A stretch of 64,000 nt of DNA from UMGS1649 sp045604405. GTDB lineage: Bacteria > Bacillota > Clostridia > TANB77 > CAG-465. The notes beneath the pieces were generated by a model. It had not been told where the DNA came from and did not search any database. It saw nothing but the letters and a program-made list of their open reading frames with translations. Below are positions 34,219-42,993 of this stretch, in pieces. The stretch spans positions 37,335-101,334 of the forward strand of contig JAZUNZ010000035.1 of the NCBI GenBank assembly GCA_045604405.1, given 5' to 3'. The position numbers and the translations under genes are program-made. Position 1 is the stretch's first letter. Every line of letters starts with the position of its first letter.

Positions 34219-34246
34219 CGACGTAGAGTACTTATACTCTACGTCG
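34219..34246 (-). terminator. Terminator of ftsE-ftsX
   Basis: A perfect 12-bp GC-rich stem (34219-34230 with 34235-34246), 4-nt loop, and a T-run on the minus-strand 3' side. Confidence 0.85.
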
Positions 34247-34296
34247 CACTTTAGTTTAAATAATATTTTTAATTTTTATTGCAAATTTTTTACACT

Positions 34297-36594
34297 TTAT
34301 ATTTGGTACTTAGCTTCGTTTCCAAATGGATAAGATATCCATCTACCATAAGAATAATATGTAGCTATCCCTTTAAGTTCAGGGAAGTATTGCATTGCAT
34401 TGATTTGCACATTGTTTTTTCTTATCTCAAAGTGTAAGTGTGTCCCTGTAGACCAACCTGTAGAGCCCATGTAACCTATTTTTTGTCCTTTTACAACTGT
34501 ATCTCCCTTCTTTACAGATACAGATTTTAAGTGCGCATATACCGTTGTATACCTTACACCGGCTTTAGTTCCATGGTCAATAATAACATAGTTGCCATAT
34601 CCTCCATTGTATGCACCATTTCCTGATGCAACAATTACTTTTCCTGTTTGGGCCGCTACTACATTACAGCCGCCGCTTTTAGCTATGTCCGTGCCTTTAT
34701 GTTTGCTACCAGACCAATAATAATATTCTTCATCCATAAACATTGCTGTTATATAATATACACCTGGCGTTGGCCATGTGAATTCACCAGAAAACTTAAT
34801 GTTATTACCTTGTGCTGCAGCAATTTCTCTTGCCAGAATTTCTTCTTGTTTTTCCCTCTCTTTTTTAAGATTGGCGAGCATTGTTTTTAATTCCGTCTTA
34901 GAAGTTTCTAATTGGTTTAGTTTGTTTGTCTTGTTTAACATAGCCGCTTCTAATGCTTCTTTAGATTTTTGCACATCATATTCTGCCTGTTCTATTTGTA
35001 AACGCTTTAAATCTGCAGATTCCTTTAATCCTTGAATATATTTTTTTTGGTTGCTCATCTCTTCCAGATTCTTTTTGTCATTTTCAATTAGTGTAGCAAG
35101 CACATTATATTTTGCTAAAAAGTCTGTTAAACTTCTTGCGGAAAAAAGAATTTCCCACATGTTTACAAATCCATTTTCATAAAGAACTCTTAGCCTTGTA
35201 TTTAAAAGTTGTTCCGTAGCTTCATAGTGTACAGATACATTTTGTAATTTTTTTGCTATTTCTTCAACTTCAGTTTTGGCAGCCGCAACTTCAGTACTTA
35301 AGCTATCTACCTCTTCAGTATATTTTTGAACTTCCCCATCCAGCTTGGCAATGTCTGCTTCGTATATTTTTATGTCCTCCTGAACTTGTTCATACTTTTT
35401 TGCAGCCTCAGAGGTTTCCTTGTCTATTGCATCGATTTTATCTTGAGTTGTTGCCGCAAGTACACATGCTGTAGGAGATAACACTAAAGCTATTAAAAGT
35501 ATTACTGTAAGTCTTCTAGCTTTTCTTTTTCTTTCAAACTCTTGTTTAGATTTTCTCTCTTGTTCTTCTTTTTCTCTTGCCTCTCTTTTTAAAGCCTCTT
35601 TCTTTAACTTCATTTCCTCTTTTTGTCTTACTTTGTCTCTTTTAGAATCTTCTTTCGATTCTTTGTTTTTGCTATTTTTCTTTTCTATTATTTTTACAGG
35701 CTTAAATTCCTTTAAATATTTTCTTGTTGCAAAGCTGCTTCCAACTCCACCTAGGAACATTCCTAATATTAAGAATGCCACTAGTATAATGTGCCACATA
35801 GAAGAATATCCTATAAAGCCAAACACTCCAAGTTCTGCACCCACTTTTGGAAGGTATATGTATGCTGTAGAATAAGTTAATGATACTACTATCCAAGATA
35901 CTATTGCTGATGCAAGCCCCATTAAAATGCCTTCAACTATAAATGGATGTTTTATAAACCAAGAGGTCGCTCCCAAGTACTTCATAATATATATTTCTCT
36001 TTTATTAGAATATACTGCAAGCTTAATAGTATTTGAAATTATAAATATTGATATTAACATCATTACAAGTCCAACACCTATAATTATATAGTTGGCTATT
36101 TTAGATATAGATACCACAGCATCTATAATCTTTTCATTATAACTTACTTTGTATATACCATCAACAGATTCAATTGCTGATTTTACACTCTCTGTGTCTT
36201 CTAAATTTTCAAATGTTATTATAAATGAACGAGGAAAAGGATTTGTGTCCTCCATTCCTTCTAAAAGATATTCATAGTCTTTTAGAGTATCTTTTGCGTC
36301 CTCAAGTGCTGCTTGTTTGTCTATATATTTAAGATTTTTTACGTTAGATATTCCACTTATCTTTTCTGCTAAACCTTCTATTTCACTATCTGCTATTTCA
36401 TCAGATATAAAGGCTTGAAGGCCCTGGTTTTGAGACACTGCTTTTACGTTGCTTTCTACGTTCATCAATAATATTATGAATAAACCCAATATAAACATTG
36501 TAGCGCAAATAATTAACATAGTAGCAAATGTTTTTCCACCATGTTTTCTTAAGTTGTCATATCCTTGTCCTATAAGGTAGGTTCTTGTTGACAT
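34297..36594 (-). CDS. ftsX: FtsX fused to an EnvC/PcsB-like coiled-coil M23 murein hydrolase
   Basis: 765 aa. Residues 1-300 are a complete FtsX: helix 22-44, an extracytoplasmic loop (45-165), then three helices ending near 288 and KYLGATSWFIKHPFIVEG. A charged Lys/Glu linker (300-360) leads to a fifth helix that looks like a signal peptide (361-381), a long coiled coil (385-590) and an M23 domain. Zinc ligands H632, D636 and H721 and catalytic H688 and H719 are intact. FtsX normally recruits a separate hydrolase; here both are one chain. GGGGAGG lies before the ATG, which overlaps ftsE by 25 bp. Confidence 0.93.
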   Translation of the reverse strand: MSTRTYLIGQGYDNLRKHGGKTFATMLIICATMFILGLFIILLMNVESNVKAVSQNQGLQAFISDEIADSEIEGLAEKISGISNVKNLKYIDKQAALEDAKDTLKDYEYLLEGMEDTNPFPRSFIITFENLEDTESVKSAIESVDGIYKVSYNEKIIDAVVSISKIANYIIIGVGLVMMLISIFIISNTIKLAVYSNKREIYIMKYLGATSWFIKHPFIVEGILMGLASAIVSWIVVSLTYSTAYIYLPKVGAELGVFGFIGYSSMWHIILVAFLILGMFLGGVGSSFATRKYLKEFKPVKIIEKKNSKNKESKEDSKRDKVRQKEEMKLKKEALKREAREKEEQERKSKQEFERKRKARRLTVILLIALVLSPTACVLAATTQDKIDAIDKETSEAAKKYEQVQEDIKIYEADIAKLDGEVQKYTEEVDSLSTEVAAAKTEVEEIAKKLQNVSVHYEATEQLLNTRLRVLYENGFVNMWEILFSARSLTDFLAKYNVLATLIENDKKNLEEMSNQKKYIQGLKESADLKRLQIEQAEYDVQKSKEALEAAMLNKTNKLNQLETSKTELKTMLANLKKEREKQEEILAREIAAAQGNNIKFSGEFTWPTPGVYYITAMFMDEEYYYWSGSKHKGTDIAKSGGCNVVAAQTGKVIVASGNGAYNGGYGNYVIIDHGTKAGVRYTTVYAHLKSVSVKKGDTVVKGQKIGYMGSTGWSTGTHLHFEIRKNNVQINAMQYFPELKGIATYYSYGRWISYPFGNEAKYQI

Positions 36595-37271
36595 TGTTCT
36601 AGACCTCCCCTCTTGCTGTCTGATACTATCTTTCCTTTTTCTAGGTTAATAACTCTTTTTCCACTTCTATCAATTATGCCGTGATCGTGAGTTACCATGA
36701 TTATAGTTGTACCATTTTCGTTTATTTCATATAGCATTTTCATTATTTCCGCTGCTGTTTCATCATCTAAATTTCCTGTAGGTTCGTCTGCTATAATTAT
36801 TGGCGGTTTTGTAACCAAAGCACGTGCTAAACCAACTCTTTGTTGCTCTCCACCAGATAGTTGATTTGGATAACTCTCTTCTTTACCAGTTAATCCTACT
36901 TGTTTTAGCACTGCAGCTACCGCTGTTTTTATTTCTCTTTCTGAAGCGCCCACAACTCTTAATGCTAATACTATATTTTCATAAACTGTTTTATCATAAA
37001 GAAGTCTAAAATCTTGGAATACACACCCGATTTTCCTTCTAACATATGGTACTTCTCTTTCCTTTACCTTGCTTAAATCTCTCTCGTTTACTATTACAGT
37101 TCCCTCGCTTGGAATTTCTTCCTTTAACATGAGTTTAAGGAAAGTTGACTTGCCAGACCCAGAAGGCCCGGCCAAAAATACAAACTCTCCTCTATCTATA
37201 ACTATATTTATATCACTTAAAGCTACAACGTCATGGTCATATCTTTTTGTAACATTCTTAAATTCTATCAT
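36570..37271 (-). CDS. ftsE: Cell division ATP-binding protein FtsE
   Basis: 233 aa, a single ABC ATPase. Walker A is GPSGSGKST, the signature is LSGGEQQR, and Walker B is IIIADEPTGNLD; VRRKIGCVFQDFRLL is characteristic of FtsE. FtsE hydrolyses ATP and transmits the change through FtsX to activate wall hydrolysis at the septum. Its end overlaps ftsX. The promoter lies at 37294-37322. Confidence 0.96.
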   Translation of the reverse strand: MIEFKNVTKRYDHDVVALSDINIVIDRGEFVFLAGPSGSGKSTFLKLMLKEEIPSEGTVIVNERDLSKVKEREVPYVRRKIGCVFQDFRLLYDKTVYENIVLALRVVGASEREIKTAVAAVLKQVGLTGKEESYPNQLSGGEQQRVGLARALVTKPPIIIADEPTGNLDDETAAEIMKMLYEINENGTTIIMVTHDHGIIDRSGKRVINLEKGKIVSDSKRGGLEQCQQEPTL

Positions 37272-37293
37272 AATACCCTCTCTTTATGCTCAA

Positions 37294-37322
37294 ATAATAT
37301 CACATATTGTTTAAAATATCAA
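37294..37322 (-). promoter_or_regulatory. Sigma-A promoter of ftsE-ftsX
   Basis: TTGATA and TATTAT exactly 17 bp apart, 23 bp upstream of the ftsE start. Confidence 0.65.
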
Positions 37323-37344
37323 TGGAAATATGTACTATTTGGCT

Positions 37345-37941
37345 TTATCTTTTGTTTATTACTCCCAACACCTTTTTAATGATCTCCTCTACCTTTAGTC
37401 CTTCTACATCTATTTCGTCTATTGCTTCGTTTATTTGAGTCGTTGTGTAACCCAGCACTTTAAGTGCAAGTATAGCTTCATTCTTAGATACATTCGTAGT
37501 TTCCTTTTTGCTTGCAATTTTAGTAAGTTTAATACTATCGTCTTTAAGTATTTTGTCTTTTAATTCTAAAATTATTCTTGCAGCTGTTTTTGGGCCAACA
37601 CCTGGGATCTTGCTTAGCAATGTAGAATCTTCATTTGCAATAGATACACAAACCTCGCTAGGTGACATATGTGCAAGTACCCCTAACGCTGTTTTTGATC
37701 CTATTCCACTTACTTTCTTTAGTTTTTCAAACACACTCAAAGCTTCCTCTTCCAAGAAACCAAATATTCCTATATATCCCTCTTTTATATCTGTAAACGT
37801 ATGTATCTTAATGAAATCCCCTAATTCTAATCTTTCCACATCCCCTGCGGGCATTAATACTTCATAGCCCACACCATTTACATCTATAGCAATTCTGTCT
37901 ATATCTTTTTTCTCAATATTACCCTTTAAAAACGCAAACAT
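37345..37941 (-). CDS. ruvA: Holliday junction branch migration protein RuvA
   Basis: 198 aa. It begins MFAFLKGNIEKKD and has the two helix-hairpin-helix motifs (LKKVSGIGSKTALGVL and LLSKIPGVGPKTAARII) and a C-terminal domain that contacts RuvB. The start is ATG at 37941, behind AAGGGG; a longer frame to 38043 runs through the promoter and is rejected. ruvB, usually adjacent, is not in the following region. Confidence 0.95.
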   Translation of the reverse strand: MFAFLKGNIEKKDIDRIAIDVNGVGYEVLMPAGDVERLELGDFIKIHTFTDIKEGYIGIFGFLEEEALSVFEKLKKVSGIGSKTALGVLAHMSPSEVCVSIANEDSTLLSKIPGVGPKTAARIILELKDKILKDDSIKLTKIASKKETTNVSKNEAILALKVLGYTTTQINEAIDEIDVEGLKVEEIIKKVLGVINKR

Positions 37942-37966
37942 CCTATTACCCCTTATTTTTGAGTAT

Positions 37967-37995
37967 ATTTTATCAAGAGTATAATGTATTGTCAA
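37967..37995 (-). promoter_or_regulatory. Sigma-A promoter of ruvA
   Basis: TTGACA and TAAAAT exactly 17 bp apart, about 25 bp upstream of the ruvA start. Confidence 0.8.
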
Positions 37996-38083
37996 CCTTG
38001 AATCGTCGACACATTGTGGAATTAAAAGATTATTTTTATACAATTTACAAAACTGTTGCTATCAAGCAATAAATTGTGCTTTT

Positions 38084-38347
38084 TCATTCATTTTGTTTAT
38101 CTTTAACTTCAAAAGCACTTGCTATATCATAAATATCATCAAATTTGCCCTTTCGTATAATCCAACCTATTGTTTTAGTCTCTTCCTCATCTAATCCGTC
38201 TATTTCCACAGTAATTTTCACTTTTGAATCAGTGTTTTTTATAACTACATATTTTTCATCTATACATCCATCTCTTTCAAGCATTGTTATACATAGTATT
38301 AAAGTTCCAAATGCTATTACCAAATATATAAATACTTCTAAAAACAT
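38084..38347 (-). CDS. Small single-helix membrane protein, unknown
   Basis: About 87 aa. One N-terminal membrane helix (about 2-21) followed by a small acidic cytosolic or extracytoplasmic domain. No family is recognised. TAGGTGATAAGT precedes the ATG at 38347; the GTG at 38356 belongs to that site. It lies about 90 bp upstream of the ruvA promoter. Confidence 0.55.
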   Translation of the reverse strand: MFLEVFIYLVIAFGTLILCITMLERDGCIDEKYVVIKNTDSKVKITVEIDGLDEEETKTIGWIIRKGKFDDIYDIASAFEVKDKQNE

Positions 38348-38521
38348 ACTTATCACCTAATGTAGTATATACGAAAGTTTTTGTCCTTGTTTATGTGTTT
38401 CTCCAACTTTTGCATATTTTTTGGAAATTAGGGTAGATTTTTTCGGTTTCCTTTGATATAATAGCGAAGTATGAAATTGCAACTATTGTTGCGATTAATC
38501 TAAACATTAGGAGGTCATGAA

Positions 38522-41146
38522 ATGACAAAATACGTTTATCAATTTTCAGAAGGTAACGGTAGTCAAAGAGAACTTCTAGGCGGAAAGGGTGCTAACTTAG
38601 CAGAAATGACTAACTTAGGCATGCCAGTTCCTCAAGGATTTACTGTTACAACTGAGGCTTGTACTCGTTATTATGATGATGGAAAAGAAATTGCTCCCGA
38701 AATCGTTGACGAAGTATTTGCTAATCTTAAAAAACTAGAAGAAATTTCTGGTAAACAATTTGGAAGTGTAACAAACCCACTTCTAGTATCTGTTCGTTCT
38801 GGCGCTAGAGCTTCTATGCCTGGTATGATGGATACAATACTTAACTTAGGTCTAAATGACGAAGTTGTTGAAGGATTTGCATCTTTAACTGGAAATCCTC
38901 GTTTCGCTTACGATTCATATCGTCGTTTTGTTCAAATGTTTTCAGACGTAGTTATGGAAGTTCCAAAAAGCTATTTCGAAAAAATAATTGACGAAATGAA
39001 AGAAGCTAAAGGTGTTAAGCTAGATACTGAGCTTGATGCAAACGATATGAAAGAGTTAGTAGTTCGTTTTAAAGCTTGCTACAGAGAAGCTAAGAAAGAA
39101 GAATTCCCAACAGATCCTAAAGTGCAACTTTTAGAAGCTATAAAAGCAGTATTTAGATCTTGGGATAACCCTAGAGCAATATACTACAGAAGAATGAATG
39201 ACATTCCTTCATCTTGGGGAACTGCTGTTAACGTTCAAATGATGGTATTTGGAAATATGGGTGAAACTTCTGGTACTGGTGTTGCATTTACTCGTAACCC
39301 ATCTACTGGTGAAAAGAGACTATATGGTGAATTCTTAATGAATGCACAAGGCGAAGACGTTGTTGCTGGTATAAGAACTCCACAAACTATAGATCAATTA
39401 AAAGAGGTTATGCCTCACGCATATGAAGAATTTGTAACAATTTCTTCTAAATTAGAAGACCATTATGCAGATATGCAAGATATGGAATTCCCAATTGAAA
39501 ATGGCAAGTTATATATGCTTCAAACTAGAAACGGTAAAAGAACTGCAGCTGCAGCTTTAAAAATTGCTGTGGATTTAGTTAACGAAGGTAAAATAACTAA
39601 AGAGAAAGCCGTATCAATGATTGATGCTAGAAGCTTAGATTCTCTTCTACATCCTGGTTTTGACGCTGCAAGCTTAAAATCAGCTAAACCTATTGGAACT
39701 GCACTTCCTGCTTCTCCAGGTGCTGCTTGTGGTAAAGTAGTATTTACTGCAAATGACGCTGCTGAATGGGCAGAAAGAGGAGAAAAAGTTGTTCTTGTAA
39801 GACTTGAAACTTCTCCAGAGGATATTGAAGGAATGCATGCATCTCAAGGTATCTTAACAGTACGTGGTGGTATGACATCTCACGCGGCCGTTGTTGCTCG
39901 TGGTATGGGTACTTGCTGTGTATCTGGCTGTGGTGAAATCGTTATAGACGAAGAAGCTAAAGTATTTACATTGGGCGGAAAAACATTCCATGAAGGAGAT
40001 TATATTTCTCTTGATGGTTCTACAGGAAACATCTATGGTGAAGCAATACCTACAGTTGACGCTTCTATCTCTGGTGATTTCGGAACAATAATGGGATGGG
40101 CTGATGAATTCAGACGTCTTCAAGTTAGAACAAATGCAGATACTCCAAGAGACGCTAAACAAGCTGCAGCTTTCGGAGCAGAAGGTATCAGTCTATGCCG
40201 TACTGAGCACATGTTCTTTGAAGCTGCTAGAATAAAAGCTATGAGAGAAATGATTGTTTCAGACAATGAAGAAGCTAGAAGAAAAGCATTAGAAAAATTA
40301 CTTCCAATGCAACAAGGAGACTTTGAGGGTCTTTACGAAGCTATGGAAGGCAAACCAGTAACTATCCGTTACTTAGATCCACCTCTACACGAGTTCCTTC
40401 CAACAGATGAAAAGGATATTGTAGATATCGCTGGCGAATTGGGAATTACAGTTGAACACTTAAAGAATGTTATTGCATCTTTACATGAGTTCAACCCAAT
40501 GATGGGACACAGAGGATGTAGGCTAGCAGTTTCTTATCCAGAAATAGCTGAAATGCAAACTAAAGCTGTTATTATGGCAGCACTTAATGTGTCAGCTAGA
40601 CATCCAGAGTGGACAATCGTTCCAGAAATAATGATACCACTTGTTGGTGAAATTAAAGAACTTGCTTACGTTAAATCTATAGTAACTGAAACTGCAGATG
40701 CATTAATAAAAGCAGCTGGTAGTGACATGCACTATAAAGTAGGAACAATGATAGAAATACCAAGAGCAGCTGTTACAGCTGACGAAATCGCTAAAGAAGC
40801 TGAATTCTTCTCATTTGGTACAAATGACTTAACTCAAATGACTTTCGGATTTAGCCGTGACGATGCTGGTAAATTCTTAAATTACTACTATGATAAGAAG
40901 ATTTACGAACAAGATCCATTTGCAAGGCTAGACCAAAACGGTGTGGGCAAACTTGTAGAAATGGCTGCAAAACTCGGAAAACAAACAAGACCAGATATTA
41001 AACTTGGTATCTGTGGCGAACACGGTGGAGATCCTTCTTCAATTGAGTTCTGCCATAAAGCAGGTTTAACATATGTATCATGTTCTCCATTTAGAGTACC
41101 TATTGCAAGACTTGCAGCAGCTCAAGCAGCTATAAACAATAAATAG
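38522..41146 (+). CDS. ppdK: Pyruvate, phosphate dikinase
   Basis: 874 aa, full length. It contains the ATP-grasp domain with GGKGANLAEM near the N-terminus, the phosphohistidine domain GGMTSHAAVVARGMG, and the C-terminal PEP/pyruvate barrel with the catalytic cysteine in LGICGEHGGDP. The enzyme interconverts pyruvate + ATP + Pi with PEP + AMP + PPi, a common PPi-linked step in anaerobes. AGGAGG lies before the ATG. It is a single-gene unit with TATAAT at 38457-38462 but no clear -35 box. The codon use, rich in GCT and GAA, suggests high expression. Confidence 0.98.
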   Translation: MTKYVYQFSEGNGSQRELLGGKGANLAEMTNLGMPVPQGFTVTTEACTRYYDDGKEIAPEIVDEVFANLKKLEEISGKQFGSVTNPLLVSVRSGARASMPGMMDTILNLGLNDEVVEGFASLTGNPRFAYDSYRRFVQMFSDVVMEVPKSYFEKIIDEMKEAKGVKLDTELDANDMKELVVRFKACYREAKKEEFPTDPKVQLLEAIKAVFRSWDNPRAIYYRRMNDIPSSWGTAVNVQMMVFGNMGETSGTGVAFTRNPSTGEKRLYGEFLMNAQGEDVVAGIRTPQTIDQLKEVMPHAYEEFVTISSKLEDHYADMQDMEFPIENGKLYMLQTRNGKRTAAAALKIAVDLVNEGKITKEKAVSMIDARSLDSLLHPGFDAASLKSAKPIGTALPASPGAACGKVVFTANDAAEWAERGEKVVLVRLETSPEDIEGMHASQGILTVRGGMTSHAAVVARGMGTCCVSGCGEIVIDEEAKVFTLGGKTFHEGDYISLDGSTGNIYGEAIPTVDASISGDFGTIMGWADEFRRLQVRTNADTPRDAKQAAAFGAEGISLCRTEHMFFEAARIKAMREMIVSDNEEARRKALEKLLPMQQGDFEGLYEAMEGKPVTIRYLDPPLHEFLPTDEKDIVDIAGELGITVEHLKNVIASLHEFNPMMGHRGCRLAVSYPEIAEMQTKAVIMAALNVSARHPEWTIVPEIMIPLVGEIKELAYVKSIVTETADALIKAAGSDMHYKVGTMIEIPRAAVTADEIAKEAEFFSFGTNDLTQMTFGFSRDDAGKFLNYYYDKKIYEQDPFARLDQNGVGKLVEMAAKLGKQTRPDIKLGICGEHGGDPSSIEFCHKAGLTYVSCSPFRVPIARLAAAQAAINNK

Positions 41147-41157
41147 TTTATAAAAAT

Positions 41158-41184
41158 AAAAAGTGGTCAATACGACCACTTTTT
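41158..41184. terminator. Terminator between ppdK and the orphan gene
   Basis: A perfect 11-bp stem (41158-41168 with 41174-41184) with strong T- and A-runs on the two sides; works for both convergent genes. Confidence 0.88.
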
Positions 41185-41197
41185 ATTTTTTAAACCA

Positions 41198-41776
41198 TCA
41201 ATTTGTTGGCAATACTTTTACTTGGATGTCAGGTTTAATAGAAACTATAGCCCTCACCCCAAAATTATCGCCAAAGCTAACCCTAAGCCATGTTAATAGA
41301 ATTTGTTCCTTTATCTGACATTCAGAGACATATTTAAAACAATACAGTTTTTCACCAGATTTGTTATAAGCAATATGCTTTGTCGCAAGCCAATAATTAA
41401 AGCTGGTTTGTTGGATATTCCTTCCATAGATTATCCAAGCAAAATCTTGAAATTTTTCCAACGCAGAAATTGCTTCGACATCTTCTATAGTGATACTTCT
41501 TGCTCCAGTGGCTCCTTTACCCTTTCCGTATTTTTCACATATGTCATTTAATTTTTCTATACCTTCATTGTACGAAAAGCTTCCGTACAACCACAACATA
41601 TCTACTATATTTTCAGAAAGAATTAAAAGTTCTCCTTCATCAGTTGCTCCAATTACTACCCATCTGCCTTTATATTCTGTGCCTGTTGCCTCGTAGTCAA
41701 CTATATCTCCTATTCTTAATGTTTGGTCAGCGTTTGTTAAAATTGATTGGTTTGAAATCCATTTTTTCTGTGCCAT
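41198..41776 (-). CDS. Unrecognised protein resembling a DUF6273-type domain
   Basis: 192 aa, soluble. The C-terminal part (YWLATKHIAYNK, then FGVRAIVSIKPDIQVKV) resembles the end of DUF6273-like domains seen in bacterial surface or phage-type proteins, but there is no signal peptide. No catalytic motif is visible. AAGGAGG precedes the ATG. It is an isolated single gene between the ppdK terminator and the ferredoxin terminator. Confidence 0.55.
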   Translation of the reverse strand: MAQKKWISNQSILTNADQTLRIGDIVDYEATGTEYKGRWVVIGATDEGELLILSENIVDMLWLYGSFSYNEGIEKLNDICEKYGKGKGATGARSITIEDVEAISALEKFQDFAWIIYGRNIQQTSFNYWLATKHIAYNKSGEKLYCFKYVSECQIKEQILLTWLRVSFGDNFGVRAIVSIKPDIQVKVLPTN

Positions 41777-41899
41777 ATTAATAGCCTCCTTGTTCTTAAT
41801 ACCTCTCTTAAATTATGTAAGAGATTTTAAATTTAATGGGTATTATATTATATCATTATTTTCTATATTTTGCAAGTATCTGTAGGTGTTAGTAGATTT

Positions 41900-41940
41900 A
41901 CAAATAGAGGTGGTTGTTTTAACCAACCACCTCTATTTGT
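41900..41940 (-). terminator. Terminator of the ferredoxin operon
   Basis: A perfect 17-bp stem (41900-41916 with 41924-41940) with a 7-nt loop, placed 12 bp after the ferredoxin stop. Confidence 0.88.
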
Positions 41941-41952
41941 TTTTCCATTTTA

Positions 41953-42123
41953 TTATTCTTCTGATGGTGCTCCCACTGGGCAAACACCAGCGCATGTTCC
42001 ACAAGAAATGCATTTTTCTGGGTCTATAACATATCTGCCACCGTCTTCTGAAATTGCTCCTACTGGGCATTCTGCAGCGCATGCTCCACATCCTATACAG
42101 TCATCGCTAATTCTGTATGCCAT
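41953..42123 (-). CDS. 2[4Fe-4S] ferredoxin
   Basis: A complete 56-aa protein starting at ATG 42123 behind GAGGGGAG. Two cluster motifs are present: CIGCGACAAECP and CISCGTCAGVCP. This is the classical clostridial ferredoxin that carries low-potential electrons for hydrogenase, pyruvate:ferredoxin oxidoreductase and the like. It is downstream of ricT, at the end of the metG-lepB-holB-ricT run. Confidence 0.95.
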   Translation of the reverse strand: MAYRISDDCIGCGACAAECPVGAISEDGGRYVIDPEKCISCGTCAGVCPVGAPSEE

Positions 42124-42161
42124 ATTTTTCACTCCCCTCTTTATACTATATTAATTATATA

Positions 42162-42992
42162 TTATTTTTCCTCTTTCTTCTTTTCTCTTTTAATATCTTT
42201 AACGTCTACAATTTCAAACCTTTCCTCACCTTGAGGGCCTATTTTTAGCCTTACCTTCTCATTTAATATGTCCAAAGAAACAACTTTACAAAGTTCTCCT
42301 TCATATTTTACCACTTCATTTACTTTAGGCAAATTTTTCAATTTCTCTTTATATACTTCTTCTTCATATTTTAAACAGCATTTGAACCTTCCGCAGTTGC
42401 CGGATAATTTTTGCATGTTAATTTGAAGTCCTTGCTCCTTTGCCATCTTTATTGTTACTGTTTCAAAATCTGGCAAAAAGGTTCTACAACAAACCTCTTT
42501 TCCACAAGTTCCTATGTTATCATAAGCTTTAACTTCATCTCTAGGGCCTACTTGTCTAAGTTCTATTCTTACTCTGTACTCATTTGCTAGCTCTTTTACT
42601 ACTTCTCTAAAGTCCACTCTATCTTCAGCAACAAAATAACAAATTAGTTTACTCTTATCTAAAGTATATTCTGTGTATATAAATTTCATGTCTAGCTCAT
42701 ACTTTTTAGCAAGCTTCTTGCAGGTAATTAATGCTTCTTTGGCTTCTTCATCTAACTTTTTTTGTCTATCTATATCCTGTTTTGTAGCAACTCTTTCTAT
42801 TTTTTCTACCTTCTCTTTATATTCTATTTTTTTAAATTCATCCTTTGTCTTTATAGCTACAACTCTTCCTATCTCCTGGCCTCTTTCTGAATTCGCTATT
42901 ACTTTGTCTCCTACTTTTACTTCAAAGTTCAAAGGATCCATATAGTATAATTTCCCTGTTTTTGCAAATCTTACTCCGATTACTTTCTCCAT
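42162..42992 (-). CDS. ricT: PSP1-domain protein RicT (YaaT)
   Basis: 276 aa. The PSP1 domain contains GVRFAKTGKLYYMDP at the N-terminus and cysteine clusters CGKEVCCRTFLPDF and NCGRFKCCLKYE in the second half. RicT, with RicA and RicF in Bacillus, carries iron-sulfur clusters and promotes RNase Y-dependent RNA maturation. It lies 1 bp after holB, as in other Bacillota, and upstream of the ferredoxin gene. Confidence 0.92.
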   Translation of the reverse strand: MEKVIGVRFAKTGKLYYMDPLNFEVKVGDKVIANSERGQEIGRVVAIKTKDEFKKIEYKEKVEKIERVATKQDIDRQKKLDEEAKEALITCKKLAKKYELDMKFIYTEYTLDKSKLICYFVAEDRVDFREVVKELANEYRVRIELRQVGPRDEVKAYDNIGTCGKEVCCRTFLPDFETVTIKMAKEQGLQINMQKLSGNCGRFKCCLKYEEEVYKEKLKNLPKVNEVVKYEGELCKVVSLDILNEKVRLKIGPQGEERFEIVDVKDIKREKKKEEK

Positions 42993-42993
42993 T

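Noticed and set aside
37942..38043. 34-residue N-terminal extension of RuvA
   Set aside because: It spans a consensus promoter and the RuvA N-terminus MFAFLKG follows a ribosome-binding site at 37941.
39854..40162. A 102-codon minus-strand frame inside ppdK
   Set aside because: Lies wholly inside a full-length, strongly conserved gene; no ribosome-binding site.
41870..42154. A 94-codon plus-strand open frame
   Set aside because: It is antisense to a perfect 2[4Fe-4S] ferredoxin on the minus strand and includes the terminator stem.
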